Origin: PALSA-1003 sp963791945 | GTDB taxonomy: Bacteria > Pseudomonadota > Gammaproteobacteria > Burkholderiales > Casimicrobiaceae | Assembly: GCA_963791945.1 (NCBI GenBank) | Contig: CAWBUD010000002.1 | Coordinates: 2,542,001 to 2,606,000, forward strand | Length of the DNA: 64,000 nucleotides | Reading direction: 5' to 3' | In this document: piece by piece, positions 44,623 through 53,843 of the stretch | How the letters are laid out: each line of letters starts with the position of its first letter | How positions within the stretch are numbered: the stretch's first letter is position 1 | Translations under genes and position numbers: made by a program | Notes under the pieces: model-generated | What the model was told of the DNA's origin: nothing | Database searches by the model: none | What the model saw: only the letters and a program-made list of their open reading frames with translations

Positions 44623-45153
44623 TTACAGCCCTACCTGCAGGAATGCGGTGTCCTGCGCGAGCCGCGCCAGGTCGATCTCCTGCCAGACCGCGCCGTTGCT
44701 CTCCGTCCAGCGCGCCCCATACCACGTCGGCGCCCCTGGCGAAGGCTCGCCTTGCGAGAGCTCGGCGAGATTGCGCAGGCCCAGCACCCGGTGCACGACC
44801 AGCGCGGCGCGCAGCTCGCCCACGCGCGGTCCGAAAAGCACAACCCGAGTCTGACTTGCGCCGACGGTGACCGGCTCGAGCGGACGGCCCAGAAAGCCCG
44901 CGAAATCGATCACGCCGTAGAGGTTTCCGCGAATGTTGGCGATCCCGAGGTACCAGGGCTTGGTCAGAGGCACGGTCGCAATCTGGGGAACGGCTATGAC
45001 TTCGCCGGCGTCGGCAAGCCGGATGAGCCACTGCTCGCCGGCGCAGGCCAGCCCGAGGCGCGACTGCTCGACCTGCGCCGTCGTTTTCGCGGCGAGCCGG
45101 ATCGCCAGCTCCTGCTGGAACGCGCGCAGATCGAGCTTAGCGGCACGGGCCAT
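44623..45153 (-). CDS. pilI: CheW-like coupling protein PilI
   Basis: The 176-aa single CheW domain (about residues 30-170) has IPLTKPWYLGIANIRGNLYG-like core segments, here VPLTKPWYLGIANIRG and VIDFAGFLG. It links the PilJ receptor to the ChpA kinase. Its start is 9 bp after pilH, within one operon. Confidence 0.93.
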   Translation of the reverse strand: MARAAKLDLRAFQQELAIRLAAKTTAQVEQSRLGLACAGEQWLIRLADAGEVIAVPQIATVPLTKPWYLGIANIRGNLYGVIDFAGFLGRPLEPVTVGASQTRVVLFGPRVGELRAALVVHRVLGLRNLAELSQGEPSPGAPTWYGARWTESNGAVWQEIDLARLAQDTAFLQVGL

Positions 45154-45162
45154 CGATGTCGG

Positions 45163-45528
45163 TCAGCCGAACGCGGTGATCTTCGCGAGCAGCTCGTCGC
45201 GTTTCACGGGTTTCACGATGTAATCGCGGGCGCCCTGCCGCAGACCCCAGATCTTGTCGGTCTCCTGGCTCTTGGAGGTGCACAGAATGATGGGCACGGT
45301 GCGCGTACTCGGGTCCCTGCTGATCGCCCGCGTGGCCTGGAAGCCGTTCAGGCCCGGCATGACCACGTCCATGAGGATCAGGTCGGGTTTGACGGTCTTG
45401 GCCTTCAGGATCGCATCCTCGCCGTTGTCGCTGGCGACCACCTCATAGCCGGCCTTGGTCAACATGTCGTTGAGCACGTGCCGCTCGGTCGGCGAATCGT
45501 CGACGATCAGAATGCGCTTGATGGTCAT
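45163..45528 (-). CDS. pilH: CheY-like response regulator PilH
   Basis: This 121-aa single receiver domain begins MTIKRILIVDDSPTERHVL, with phospho-acceptor Asp in ILMDVVMPGLNG and the conserved Lys in YIVKPVKRDEL. In Pseudomonas, PilH opposes PilG and favours pilus retraction or dampens the pathway. ATG 45528 has GGGCGGAA upstream. It lies between pilG and pilI in the canonical order. Confidence 0.95.
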   Translation of the reverse strand: MTIKRILIVDDSPTERHVLNDMLTKAGYEVVASDNGEDAILKAKTVKPDLILMDVVMPGLNGFQATRAISRDPSTRTVPIILCTSKSQETDKIWGLRQGARDYIVKPVKRDELLAKITAFG

Positions 45529-45587
45529 GGTGTTCCGCCCTTCGCTCCCCCCTCGTTCGCGCCGTCGCTGGCCGGCGCTCGAGCCAT

Positions 45588-46049
45588 TCAGCTCGACTGG
45601 TGCGCGGCGGCCTTCACATGCGTGGCCACCGCCTTCAGCAGGCTCTCCTTGGTGAACGGCTTGGTCAGATACTGGTCGGAGCCGACCATGCGGCCGCGCG
45701 CCCGATCGAACAACCCGTCCTTCGACGAAAGCATGACGACCGGCGTCTGATGGAATTTGGCGTTTTTCTTGATCAGCGCGCAGGTCTGATAGCCGTCGAG
45801 CCGCGGCATCATGATGTCGACGAAAATGAGCTCCGGCTGGTGGTCTGCGATCTTGGCCAACGCGTCGAAGCCGTCGTCGGCCAGGATCACCGTGCATCCG
45901 GCCTGGAGCAGGAAAATCTCGGCGCTGCGACGAATCGTGTTGCTGTCGTCGATCACCATGACTTTCACGCCCTTCAAAGCCGCTGCATCAGGCAATTCAC
46001 GCCCCCTCGCATCGTCGATCGATCGAACCCTCGCCGTCATTGCTCCCAT
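45588..46049 (-). CDS. pilG: CheY-like response regulator PilG
   Basis: The 153-aa protein has a receiver domain at about residues 28-146 (VMVIDDSNTIRRSAE, phospho-acceptor Asp in FVDIMMPRLDGYQ, Lys in YLTKPFTKES) after a short N-terminal extension. PilG is the output regulator that promotes pilus extension. It is the first gene of pilGHIJ-chpA. ATG 46049 has GTGAGGT upstream; ATG 46040 is an alternative. A sigma-54-like element lies at 46093-46108. Confidence 0.94.
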   Translation of the reverse strand: MGAMTARVRSIDDARGRELPDAAALKGVKVMVIDDSNTIRRSAEIFLLQAGCTVILADDGFDALAKIADHQPELIFVDIMMPRLDGYQTCALIKKNAKFHQTPVVMLSSKDGLFDRARGRMVGSDQYLTKPFTKESLLKAVATHVKAAAHQSS

Positions 46050-46092
46050 GCCGACCTCACAGAGTGTGCCACGGATGTAAGTAAATGCCTAG

Positions 46093-46108
46093 AGCATAAT
46101 CCTTGCCA
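46093..46108 (-). promoter_or_regulatory. Possible sigma-54 promoter of the pilG operon
   Basis: On the reverse strand the segment reads TGGCAAG-GATT-ATGCT, with GG and GC ten bases apart as in -24/-12 promoters; it differs from consensus at one position in each box. It would start transcription about 30 bp before pilG. A weak sigma-70 -10 (TATGCT) overlaps it, so the assignment is tentative. Confidence 0.35.
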
Positions 46109-46169
46109 GAACCGGCAAAGGTTAGCCGCCTGAGCGATTTACAACATTGACTTCGCGCAAACCCTTGGA

Positions 46170-46194
46170 GAAAGTGCCGTTTTTGGGCACTTTC
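46170..46194. terminator. 9-bp hairpin between ilvA and pilG
   Basis: GAAAGTGCC (46170-46178) pairs perfectly with GGCACTTTC (46186-46194) around a GTTTTTG loop. It lies 78 bp after the ilvA stop. No T-run follows on either strand, so it is a structural element of uncertain function rather than a clear terminator. Confidence 0.35.
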
Positions 46195-46272
46195 GGGCCA
46201 GAGTCGACGCATTGCCGAGTTCAGCGATGCGTTGGCGACCGCGCCCCGGCGGCGGACGAAGCCTCGCGAAGC

Positions 46273-47787
46273 TCAGCGGCCGAGAAACATCCGATATGCG
46301 GGATTGCCCGTTTCTTCGACGTACGGATAGCCCAGGCGGCTTAAGAAACGCTGAAACTGCGCGTGATCCGACGGCGGTACCTGCATGCCGACCAGCACCC
46401 GCCCATAGTCAGCCCCTTGATTGCGGTAATGGAACAGGCTGATGTTCCAGCCGCGGCTCATGCTGTCGAGAAACTGCATCAGCGCGCCCGGGCGCTCCGG
46501 GAATTCGAACCGGTAGAGCGTTTCATGCTCCGCGTCCGGAGCGTGTCCGCCGACCAGGTGGCGCACGTGAAGCTTCGCCATCTCGTTGTCGGACAAGTCG
46601 TACGCCTCGATGCGCCGCCTGTGCATCTCCCGCAGCAGCCCCGCGGTCTCGTGACGTCCGTGGACTTCGATGCCGACGAAGAGGTGCGCGACGCGGGCGT
46701 CGGCGTAACGATAGTTGAACTCGGTGATGCTGCGCTTGCCGAGCAGCGCGCAGAACTCGCGGAAGCTCCCGGGCCGCTCCGGTATGGTCACCGCGAGGAT
46801 CGCCTCGCGCTCTTCGCCGAGCTCGGCCCGCTCGGCGACGAAGCGCAGCCGGTCGAAGTTCATGTTGGCGCCGCTCGCGATGGCGACGTAGGTGCGGTCG
46901 CGCGGCCGATGGCGCTCGCAGTGGGCCTTGACGCCCGCGATCGCCAGCGCGCCCGCCGGCTCGAGGATCGACCGTGTGTCCTCGAAGGCGTCCTTGATCG
47001 CGGCGCAGATGGCGTCGGTATCGACCAGCACGATCTCGTCGAGGAGCTCGCGGCAGATGCGGAACGGCTCCTTGCCGACCTGCTTGACGGCCACGCCGTC
47101 GGCGAAAAGGCCGACGTCTTCGAGCTTCACCCGGCGGCCCGCTTCAAGCGACCGCGCCATCGTCGCCGCGTCGACCGGCTCGACGCCGATCACGCGGATC
47201 TCCGGCCGTACGCGCTTCACGTACGCGGCGATGCCGGAGGCGAGCCCGCCGCCGCCCACGGGGACGAAGATCGCGTCGATCGGGCCCTGCTGCTGGCGCA
47301 GGATCTCCATGCCGATCGTGCCCTGGCCGGCAATCACATCCGGGTCGTCGTAAGGATGCACGAACACCGCGCCGGTCGACTGCGCGATGGTCCGTGCACG
47401 CGCGTAGGCGTCGCTGTACGAATCGCCGTGGAGCACGACCTTCGCACCCCGGCCCGCGACCGCCTGAGTCTTGATCGAAGGTGTGGTGATCGGCATAACG
47501 ATCGTCGCCCTGCAGCCGAGCCGCTGGGCGGCGAGCGCGACGCCCTGGGCATGATTGCCTGCGGAAGCTGCGATCACTCCGCGCGAACGCTCCGCCGCGG
47601 ACAGATGCGCCATCTTGTTGTAGGCGCCGCGGAGCTTGAACGAGAACACCGCTTGCTGGTCCTCGCGCTTGAGGAGGACCCGGTTTCCCAGACGCGCCGA
47701 AAGCGTGTACGCCGGCTCGAGCGGCGATTCGATCGCCACCTCGTAGACCTTGGCCGTGAGGATTCTCTTGAGGTAGTCGACCGGCAT
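46273..47787 (-). CDS. ilvA: Biosynthetic threonine ammonia-lyase (dehydratase)
   Basis: The 504-aa protein has a PLP-binding catalytic domain (residues 1 to about 325; K51 in SFKLRGAYNK, glycine loop VGGGGLASG) and two C-terminal ACT-like regulatory domains starting near AILAVTIPERPGSF and LYRFEFPERPGAL. It converts threonine to 2-oxobutyrate, the first committed step of isoleucine synthesis, and is normally inhibited by isoleucine at the C-terminal domains. ATG 47787 is the conserved MPVDYLKRIL start. The gene is divergent from ppx. Confidence 0.97.
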   Translation of the reverse strand: MPVDYLKRILTAKVYEVAIESPLEPAYTLSARLGNRVLLKREDQQAVFSFKLRGAYNKMAHLSAAERSRGVIAASAGNHAQGVALAAQRLGCRATIVMPITTPSIKTQAVAGRGAKVVLHGDSYSDAYARARTIAQSTGAVFVHPYDDPDVIAGQGTIGMEILRQQQGPIDAIFVPVGGGGLASGIAAYVKRVRPEIRVIGVEPVDAATMARSLEAGRRVKLEDVGLFADGVAVKQVGKEPFRICRELLDEIVLVDTDAICAAIKDAFEDTRSILEPAGALAIAGVKAHCERHRPRDRTYVAIASGANMNFDRLRFVAERAELGEEREAILAVTIPERPGSFREFCALLGKRSITEFNYRYADARVAHLFVGIEVHGRHETAGLLREMHRRRIEAYDLSDNEMAKLHVRHLVGGHAPDAEHETLYRFEFPERPGALMQFLDSMSRGWNISLFHYRNQGADYGRVLVGMQVPPSDHAQFQRFLSRLGYPYVEETGNPAYRMFLGR

Positions 47788-47895
47788 CGAATTTCGCTGC
47801 AGGACGTGACGCGGCTCGTGAAGCGTAGCAGAAAGCCCGGGGCCGCCAAAGCGCGGATGGCGGACGTTTCTGCTAGCCTTCGCACTCGCCGCCCC

Positions 47896-49392
47896 ATGCC
47901 CCGCCCGACGACACTGTCCGACGCAACTGCCCGCACGCTCGCCGTCGTCGATCTGGGCTCCAATAGCTTCCGGCTCGAGATCGGCCGCGTCGAGGGCGAT
48001 CAGATCTATCGCCTCGATACCTGGCGGGAGACGCTGCGTTTCGGCGCGGGCCTCGATCCGCAGGGTCGAATCAAGCCTTCGGCGATGAGGACGGCGCTGG
48101 AGTGCCTGGCGCGCTTCCGCGAGCGGCTGGCCGGGCTACATCCCTCGGCGGTTCGCGCGGTCGCGACCAATACGTTCCGTGTGGCCAAGAATGCGCGCGA
48201 ATTCCTGCCCCGGGCCGAGCGCACTCTCGGTTTTCCGATCGACGTCATCGGTGGACACGAGGAGGCGCGCCTCATCTATCTCGGCGTCGCGCACGAGCTG
48301 CCGCGCTCGGTCGAGCCGCGACTGGTGATCGACATCGGCGGCGGCTCGACCGAATTCATCATCGGTCGCGGGCTGGAGCCCGAGCGGCTCGAATCGCTCA
48401 AGCTCGGCTGTGTCGACATGACCCAGCGCTTCTTCGCGGACGGCCGATTGAGCGCGGAAGCGTTCGCAGCCGCGGAAACCGCGGCGCACGTCGAAATCGA
48501 GGCGATCGCCGGCGATTTCGGGCCGCGGCGCTGGCACGAGGCGTACGCATCGTCCGGAACGGCGGCTGCGCTTGCGGAGATTCTCGAGCAGAACGGTTTT
48601 TCGGGCGGGGGCATCACGCCGGTCGGTCTGGCGCGGCTCAAGGCCAGGATGCTCGCCGCGCGTCACATCGGCCGGCTTTCGCTTCACGCGCTCAAGCCGG
48701 AGCGCGCGCCGGTCCTGGCCGCGGGTCTCGCGATCATGGCCGCGGCGGTCGCGGAGCTCAAGGTTCAGCGCATCGATCCGGTCGGCGGGGCGCTTCGCCT
48801 GGGCGTGCTGTACGATCTTTTGGGCCGCACGATCGACGAGGACGTGCGGGGCGTGACGGTGGAGCGCTTCGTCAAGCGCTACAGCATCGACCGCGAGCAT
48901 GCCGCGCGCGTGGCCGCGCTGGCGGCCGGGCTGTATCGACGTGCGCTCGGGCGACCCGATGCGGGGAAGCTCCAGCTCCTGCGCTGGGCGGCAACGCTGC
49001 ACGAGATCGGCATGTCGGTATCGCACATCGGCTTTCACAAGCATAGCGCCTACATCCTCCAGCACGCCGACATGCCCGGCTTTTCGTCCGGCGAGCAGGC
49101 GCATCTGGCGCTGCTCGTGTTCGGCTGCCGCGGGGGGCTGGCCAAGGTTCGTTCGGCGCTGGGTAACGAGGACATCCGACTGCAGCTCCTCGTGCTGCGC
49201 CTGGCGGTGTTGTTTCACCACGCGCGGGCGGCGATCGCGCTGCCGCGGATCCGCCTCGCCAAGCGTCGCCGCGTGGCGCTCGAAGTCCCCGAGCGGTGGT
49301 TGCGTGCGCATCCGCTGACCGCGCACCTTCTCGCCAAGGAGCGCTCGCAGTGGAAGGCGCTCGGGTATCCCTGGAAGGCTCGGCGCGCCTAG
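47896..49392 (+). CDS. ppx: Exopolyphosphatase (Ppx/GppA family)
   Basis: The 498-aa protein has the ASKHA-fold motifs VVDLGSNSFRLEI and DIGGGSTEFIIGRG, and a C-terminal HD-like domain (LHEIGMSVSHIGFHKHSAYIL). It releases phosphate from polyphosphate chains and may hydrolyse pppGpp. The ATG at 47896 is preferred over 47857 because a TGC-TAGCCT extended -10 near 47871-47879 would start transcription close to it. It converges on sixA, whose operon also contains ppk1, the opposing enzyme. Confidence 0.94.
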   Translation: MPRPTTLSDATARTLAVVDLGSNSFRLEIGRVEGDQIYRLDTWRETLRFGAGLDPQGRIKPSAMRTALECLARFRERLAGLHPSAVRAVATNTFRVAKNAREFLPRAERTLGFPIDVIGGHEEARLIYLGVAHELPRSVEPRLVIDIGGGSTEFIIGRGLEPERLESLKLGCVDMTQRFFADGRLSAEAFAAAETAAHVEIEAIAGDFGPRRWHEAYASSGTAAALAEILEQNGFSGGGITPVGLARLKARMLAARHIGRLSLHALKPERAPVLAAGLAIMAAAVAELKVQRIDPVGGALRLGVLYDLLGRTIDEDVRGVTVERFVKRYSIDREHAARVAALAAGLYRRALGRPDAGKLQLLRWAATLHEIGMSVSHIGFHKHSAYILQHADMPGFSSGEQAHLALLVFGCRGGLAKVRSALGNEDIRLQLLVLRLAVLFHHARAAIALPRIRLAKRRRVALEVPERWLRAHPLTAHLLAKERSQWKALGYPWKARRA

Positions 49393-49398
49393 CGCCCG

Positions 49399-49851
49399 CT
49401 AGACGAAATCCGGACCGATGACGACCTTGAGAACGACGCTTGCCGTTCCGTCGCGCACCCGATTCGAGAGCCACCACACCGCCGCCTTGCGCACGCTCCA
49501 GGGCAGCTCCGCGCCTGCAAGGAGCGACGCCGCGGCTTCTCCCAGGGTCGGCTGATGGCCAACCACGAGGACCGGCTCGCGCGCATTGGGCCAGCCCCCC
49601 GCCTCGAGCAGCCCGGCAGCCGATGCGCCCGGCGAGAGCTCGTCGACCACCCGAAACTTGCGCTTGAGGGCGAGCGCGGTCTGCTGGGCGCGGTCCGCGG
49701 GGCTGACCAGAATCCGGGTCGTGTCGGGCAGATGGCCGTCGAGCCAGGCGGCGACCCGCTCCGCCTGCTTGATTCCCTTGGCGGTGAGCCGCCGGCCGAG
49801 ATCGGGCTCGCCGGGCTCCGCTTCCGCATGCCGCCAGAGGATCAGATCCAT
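49399..49851 (-). CDS. sixA: Phosphohistidine phosphatase SixA
   Basis: This 150-aa histidine phosphatase begins MDLILWRHAEAEPG with the catalytic RH motif and contains VVGHQPTLGEAAA with the second catalytic His. SixA removes phosphate from histidine of Hpt domains or of the nitrogen phosphotransferase protein. It is the last gene of dnaQ-ppk1-sixA, 11 bp after ppk1. The neighbouring Chp system has several Hpt domains, but a functional link is only a guess. Confidence 0.93.
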   Translation of the reverse strand: MDLILWRHAEAEPGEPDLGRRLTAKGIKQAERVAAWLDGHLPDTTRILVSPADRAQQTALALKRKFRVVDELSPGASAAGLLEAGGWPNAREPVLVVGHQPTLGEAAASLLAGAELPWSVRKAAVWWLSNRVRDGTASVVLKVVIGPDFV

Positions 49852-49862
49852 CGTCGCAACGG

Positions 49863-52040
49863 CTAAAAGCCGGCGGCGGTCTTATCCGCCATGCGTTCGA
49901 GCAATTCGAGCTGGGCCGAAGTTCCGGTACGCCCCTTCGCCCTGGGTTTGGCGTATGTGCCGTCGGCCGCGAGCTCCCATGCGTCCTGACTGTCGACGAG
50001 GTAGGGTTTGAGACCTTCGTCGATCACCCGGCCTTTCAGCGCGGGATCGAGGATCGGGAATGCGACCTCGATCCGGCGGAAGAGATTTCGGCCCATCCAG
50101 TCCGCGCTCGAGAGGTAGACGTCCTCGGCCCCGTCGTTGTGGAACAGCCACACGCGGTGATGCTCGAGAAAACGGCCGACGATCGAGCGCACGCGGATGT
50201 TGTCCGAGACGCCCTTGACGCCGGGACGCAGCGCGCACGCGCCGCGTACGATGAGCTCGACCTTCACGCCGGCCTGCGAAGCCGCGTACAGCGCCTTGAC
50301 GACCGCCTCTTCGAGCAGCGCATTCATCTTCGCGACGATGCGCGCCGACTTGCCGTCACGGGCGTGCCGCGTCTCGCGACGGATAGCGTCGAGGAGGTGC
50401 CGCTGCATGGTGAAGGGCGCAAGCCACAAGCGCTTCAGCTTGTTCGCTTTCGCGAGACTCGTGATGTGGAGGAACACCTCCTCGACGTCGGCACAGATCT
50501 CCGGATTCGCGGTCAGGAGCCCGAAATCGGTGTACAGCCGCGCCGTACGGGGATGGTAGTTGCCGGTGCCCAGGTGGGCGTAGCGCTGGAGCTGCGCGCG
50601 CCCCGTTGCGTCCTTCTCCCGCCGCAGCAGGAGCGCAAGCTTCGCGTGGGTCTTTAATCCGAAAACGCCGTAGACCACCTGGGCGCCGGACTCCTCGAGG
50701 CGCTCGGCCCAGTTGATGTTGGCTTCCTCGTCGAACCGTGCCAGGAGCTCCACGACGACGGTGACTTCCCTGCCACGCCGAGCGGCTTCGACCAGCGCCT
50801 CCATCAGCGCCGAGTTGACCCCCGTTCGGTAGACCGTCTGCTTGATCGCGATCACCTCCGGATCGTCCGCCGCCTTGCGGATGAATTCGACCACCGGCTC
50901 GAAAGACTGGTACGGATGATGGAGCAGGATGTCGTGCTGGCGGATCGCGGCGAACACGTCCTGCTGCTCGCGCAGGCGGTCGGGCAGCCCCGGAATGAAC
51001 GCCGGATACTCGAGCTCGTCGAGGTCGGTCTGATCGATGAGCGCCGACATCCGTGCCAGGTTGACGGGCCCCTCGCAACGATAGAGGTCCGCATCCTGCA
51101 GCTCGAACTGCTGCAGCAGGAAGGTCGCCAGGTGCTGCGCACAGTGCGAGGCGACTTCCAGCCGCACGGCAAGCCCGAACTGCCGCTGCGGCAGCTCGCC
51201 TTCGAGCGCCTGGCGCAGGTTCTTCACTTCTTCTTCGTCGATCCACAGGTCGGCATCGCGCGTGACGCGGAACTGCGAATAGTTCACCACCTCGCGGCCG
51301 GCGAACATTTCGTGCAGATGCGCGTGCATGATCGAGGACAGCAGCACGAACGTGTTGTCGACGCCGGCGACTTCGGGGGGAATCTTGATCACGCGCGGCA
51401 CCAGCCGCGGGGCCTTCACGATCGCCACACTCGTCTCCCTTCCGAACGCGTCCCGGCCGGAGAGCTCGACGATGAAATTCAGGCTCTTGTTGACCACCTG
51501 CGGGAACGGGTGCGCGGGATCGAGCCCGATGGGCGTGAGGAGCGGCCGGATCTCCTTGTGGAAATACTCGGCCGCCCATGCGCGCTGCGCCGCGGTCCGC
51601 TCCGCCCCGCGCACGATGCGCACACCCGCTTCCGCCAGCGCGGGAAGGATCTGTCCGTTGAGCACACCGTACATCTCGCCGACGAGACGCTGCGTCCCCT
51701 GGCTGATCTCCACGAGGTTCGTCCGCAGCTCCTGAAGCGACATGCCGACGAGCGGAGCCTTCAGACGAAGCTGTTCGCGCAAGCCCGCGATCCTGATCTC
51801 GAAGAATTCGTCGAGATTGCTGCTCACAATGCACAGGAAGCGCAGCCGCTCAAGGAGCGGTGTGCCCGGGTCCTCGGCGAGCGCCAGGACGCGGCGGTTG
51901 AACGCCAGTATGGAGAGCTCGCGATTGATCGGCGGTGGATCGGGCTCGCGGCTGGGAGCCGGAGCGGATGCGAGCGAAGTCACCGTCGATGGCGAATGCG
52001 GCGAAGCCGAAGCAGTATCGGCCCCGCGCATGACAGTCAT
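49863..52040 (-). CDS. ppk1: Polyphosphate kinase 1
   Basis: The 725-aa protein has the PPK N-terminal domain (INRELSILAFNRRVL), the middle domain, and two C-terminal phospholipase-D-like domains with the phospho-His site HLGTGNYHPRTARLY and SSADWMGRNLFRR. It makes long-chain polyphosphate from ATP. ATG 52040 and ATG 52031 are both possible starts; neither has a clear ribosome site, and the first 35 or so residues are low-complexity. It is 16 bp after dnaQ, in an unusual dnaQ-ppk1-sixA arrangement. Confidence 0.96.
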   Translation of the reverse strand: MTVMRGADTASASPHSPSTVTSLASAPAPSREPDPPPINRELSILAFNRRVLALAEDPGTPLLERLRFLCIVSSNLDEFFEIRIAGLREQLRLKAPLVGMSLQELRTNLVEISQGTQRLVGEMYGVLNGQILPALAEAGVRIVRGAERTAAQRAWAAEYFHKEIRPLLTPIGLDPAHPFPQVVNKSLNFIVELSGRDAFGRETSVAIVKAPRLVPRVIKIPPEVAGVDNTFVLLSSIMHAHLHEMFAGREVVNYSQFRVTRDADLWIDEEEVKNLRQALEGELPQRQFGLAVRLEVASHCAQHLATFLLQQFELQDADLYRCEGPVNLARMSALIDQTDLDELEYPAFIPGLPDRLREQQDVFAAIRQHDILLHHPYQSFEPVVEFIRKAADDPEVIAIKQTVYRTGVNSALMEALVEAARRGREVTVVVELLARFDEEANINWAERLEESGAQVVYGVFGLKTHAKLALLLRREKDATGRAQLQRYAHLGTGNYHPRTARLYTDFGLLTANPEICADVEEVFLHITSLAKANKLKRLWLAPFTMQRHLLDAIRRETRHARDGKSARIVAKMNALLEEAVVKALYAASQAGVKVELIVRGACALRPGVKGVSDNIRVRSIVGRFLEHHRVWLFHNDGAEDVYLSSADWMGRNLFRRIEVAFPILDPALKGRVIDEGLKPYLVDSQDAWELAADGTYAKPRAKGRTGTSAQLELLERMADKTAAGF

Positions 52041-52056
52041 GTTACGGCTCGGACCA

Positions 52057-52779
52057 TCAGGCCGACGCGACGAAAGCGCCGCGCTCCTCGAGGGCGAACC
52101 AGATGCAGCCGCGGCCGGCTTCACGGGCGATCGCGGCCAGGTATTCTCGGTGAGCCGCCCATTCCTCGGCGGAGGGTTCGAGCACCCGGACTGGCGGCAG
52201 CGCCCCGTAGCCTGCGATCGCTACGGCGGGCGCCGGCGGAGCGAGATCGATGACCAGGCTCTCCTGGCCGCGCGTCATCGCGAGGTAGACCTCGGCCAGC
52301 AGCCGCGCGTCGAGCAGCGCGCCGTGCAGCGTGCGATGCGCGTTGTCCACGCCGAGGCGCTCGCAGAGCGCATCCAGGCTGTTCTTCTTGCCCGGAAACT
52401 GCTCGCGCGCCAGCGCGAGGGTATCGATGACGCACTCGCAAATGCCGGCCGTCGAGGGCAGCGCAAGGCGTTCGAATTCCGCGTCGAGAAAAGCCAGGTC
52501 GAACGGCGCGTTGTGGATGACCCAATGGGCGCCGCAGGAGAATTCGACCAGCTCGGTCGCGATGTCGGCGAAGCGCGGCTTGTCGCGCAGCGTCTCCCAG
52601 GTCAGGCCATGGACATCGGTCGCGCCAAGGTCGATGTCGCGCTCGGGATTGACGTAGTAGTGCACACTGCGCCCCGTGAGCCGGCGATCCACGACCTCTA
52701 CCGCGGCGATCTCGATGATGCGGTGTCCAAGCTTGGGATCAAGCCCGGTGGTTTCGGTATCGAGGATCAGGTGGCGCAT
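52057..52779 (-). CDS. dnaQ: DNA polymerase III epsilon subunit (proofreading exonuclease)
   Basis: The 240-aa protein has all DEDDh motifs: ILDTETTG (exo I), NAPFDLAFLDAEF (exo II) and HGALLDARLLAEVYL (exo III, His-x4-Asp). It proofreads for the replicative polymerase. The C-terminal tail, needed to bind the alpha subunit, is present. Unlike in E. coli it is not next to rnhA. Its intact catalytic residues contrast with those of PolA in this window. Confidence 0.95.
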   Translation of the reverse strand: MRHLILDTETTGLDPKLGHRIIEIAAVEVVDRRLTGRSVHYYVNPERDIDLGATDVHGLTWETLRDKPRFADIATELVEFSCGAHWVIHNAPFDLAFLDAEFERLALPSTAGICECVIDTLALAREQFPGKKNSLDALCERLGVDNAHRTLHGALLDARLLAEVYLAMTRGQESLVIDLAPPAPAVAIAGYGALPPVRVLEPSAEEWAAHREYLAAIAREAGRGCIWFALEERGAFVASA

Positions 52780-52907
52780 GTGCGGCCGGGAGAGAGAATC
52801 GGGATCTGGGAGCCGCTAGACGTAACGCCACTTCATGGGGGGTATTCTCGCTCATCCCCGCCCGGAAGCCCAATCCCCCGCGAGCCGGTCGCGGATTCCG
52901 GACGCCT

Positions 52908-53828
52908 TCAGCGCCGATAACGCTTGATCGTGGCCTGGATCTCTTCGATGGCCCGCTCGATCTCGTCGTCCGTCAGGTCGCGCTGCGCGCCCTTGCGGTC
53001 GGTCAGCGTAAGCGTCCGGTCGATCTCCGTCTGGAACTCTCCGAGGTTGAGCGTCTCGGTGATGGTGGTGGTCGGCTCGTCGGTCAGCGTGTCCGGACCC
53101 CAGCGCACGATGACCACCGAGAGGTTGTCGCCTTCGGGTCCGCCACGCAACTCGGCCTCGCGCATCATCGTCGGCGCCGCCTTGAGGATCGGGGTTCCGG
53201 TGAGCGCTCGGGCGATCTCCTCCTGTGGATAAACGCTCCACAGGCCGTCGGTGCACAACACGAGGAGGTCGCCGTTGCGCAACGGCGTCCTCCTCGAGAG
53301 ATCGATCACCGGATCGACGAGACCGCCCAGACAGCTGAAGATCTTGTTGCGATCGGGATGGTCAATCACTTCGTGCGCGCCGATGATGCCTTGGTCGAGC
53401 AGGTACTGCACCTTGGAGTGGTCCTTGGTCTGGCCGATCAGCCCGCCCTGCCGGAAGAGGTAGAGCCGAGAGTCGCCGACGTGCGCCCAGTAGGCGTAGT
53501 TGGACTGCACCACGCACGCAACGCACGTCGTACGCGGCGTTTCCAGCATCGAGAACTGGTTGGCGTACGAGCCGAGCGCCTGATGGGCGCGAAGCATCGA
53601 ATCCTGGAGAAATTTGAGCGGATTCTTGAGCGTCGGCTTCGCCTCCTGCTGGAAGCGCTCGATGAAAAGCCGCACGGCGATCTGCGCGGCGATTTCGCCC
53701 CCCGCGTGCCCACCCATGCCGTCGGCGAGGACCAGCAGCAGCGTGTCGCGGCTATAGGTATAGGCGAGACGGTCCTGATTGACCTTGCGCTGGCCCTTGC
53801 GGCTTTCCTGGAAGATCGTGAAACGCAC
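52908..53828 (-). CDS. PP2C-family Ser/Thr protein phosphatase
   Basis: The 306-aa protein has the PP2C metal-binding motifs VLADGMGGHAGGE, AHVGDSRLYLFR, LCTDGLW and GGPEGDNLSVVIV, covering residues 1 to about 250, plus a charged C-terminal extension (about 255-306) ending IEEIQATIKRYRR. No transmembrane segment is seen. It should remove phosphate from Ser/Thr residues, most likely those modified by the kinase encoded 15 bp upstream on the same strand. The start ATG 53828 opens the conserved MRFTIFQESRKGQRKVNQD motif. Confidence 0.93.
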   Translation of the reverse strand: MRFTIFQESRKGQRKVNQDRLAYTYSRDTLLLVLADGMGGHAGGEIAAQIAVRLFIERFQQEAKPTLKNPLKFLQDSMLRAHQALGSYANQFSMLETPRTTCVACVVQSNYAYWAHVGDSRLYLFRQGGLIGQTKDHSKVQYLLDQGIIGAHEVIDHPDRNKIFSCLGGLVDPVIDLSRRTPLRNGDLLVLCTDGLWSVYPQEEIARALTGTPILKAAPTMMREAELRGGPEGDNLSVVIVRWGPDTLTDEPTTTITETLNLGEFQTEIDRTLTLTDRKGAQRDLTDDEIERAIEEIQATIKRYRR

Positions 53829-53843
53829 GCGCTTACCCGGGCG

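Noticed and set aside
46170..46194. Rho-independent terminator for ilvA
   Set aside because: The stem is good, but no T-run follows on either strand, so I kept it only as a hairpin of uncertain function.
46363..47895. Long + strand extension upstream of ppx, antisense to ilvA
   Set aside because: The ilvA protein on the other strand is full-length and conserved. The extension is an open frame caused by GC-rich codon bias.
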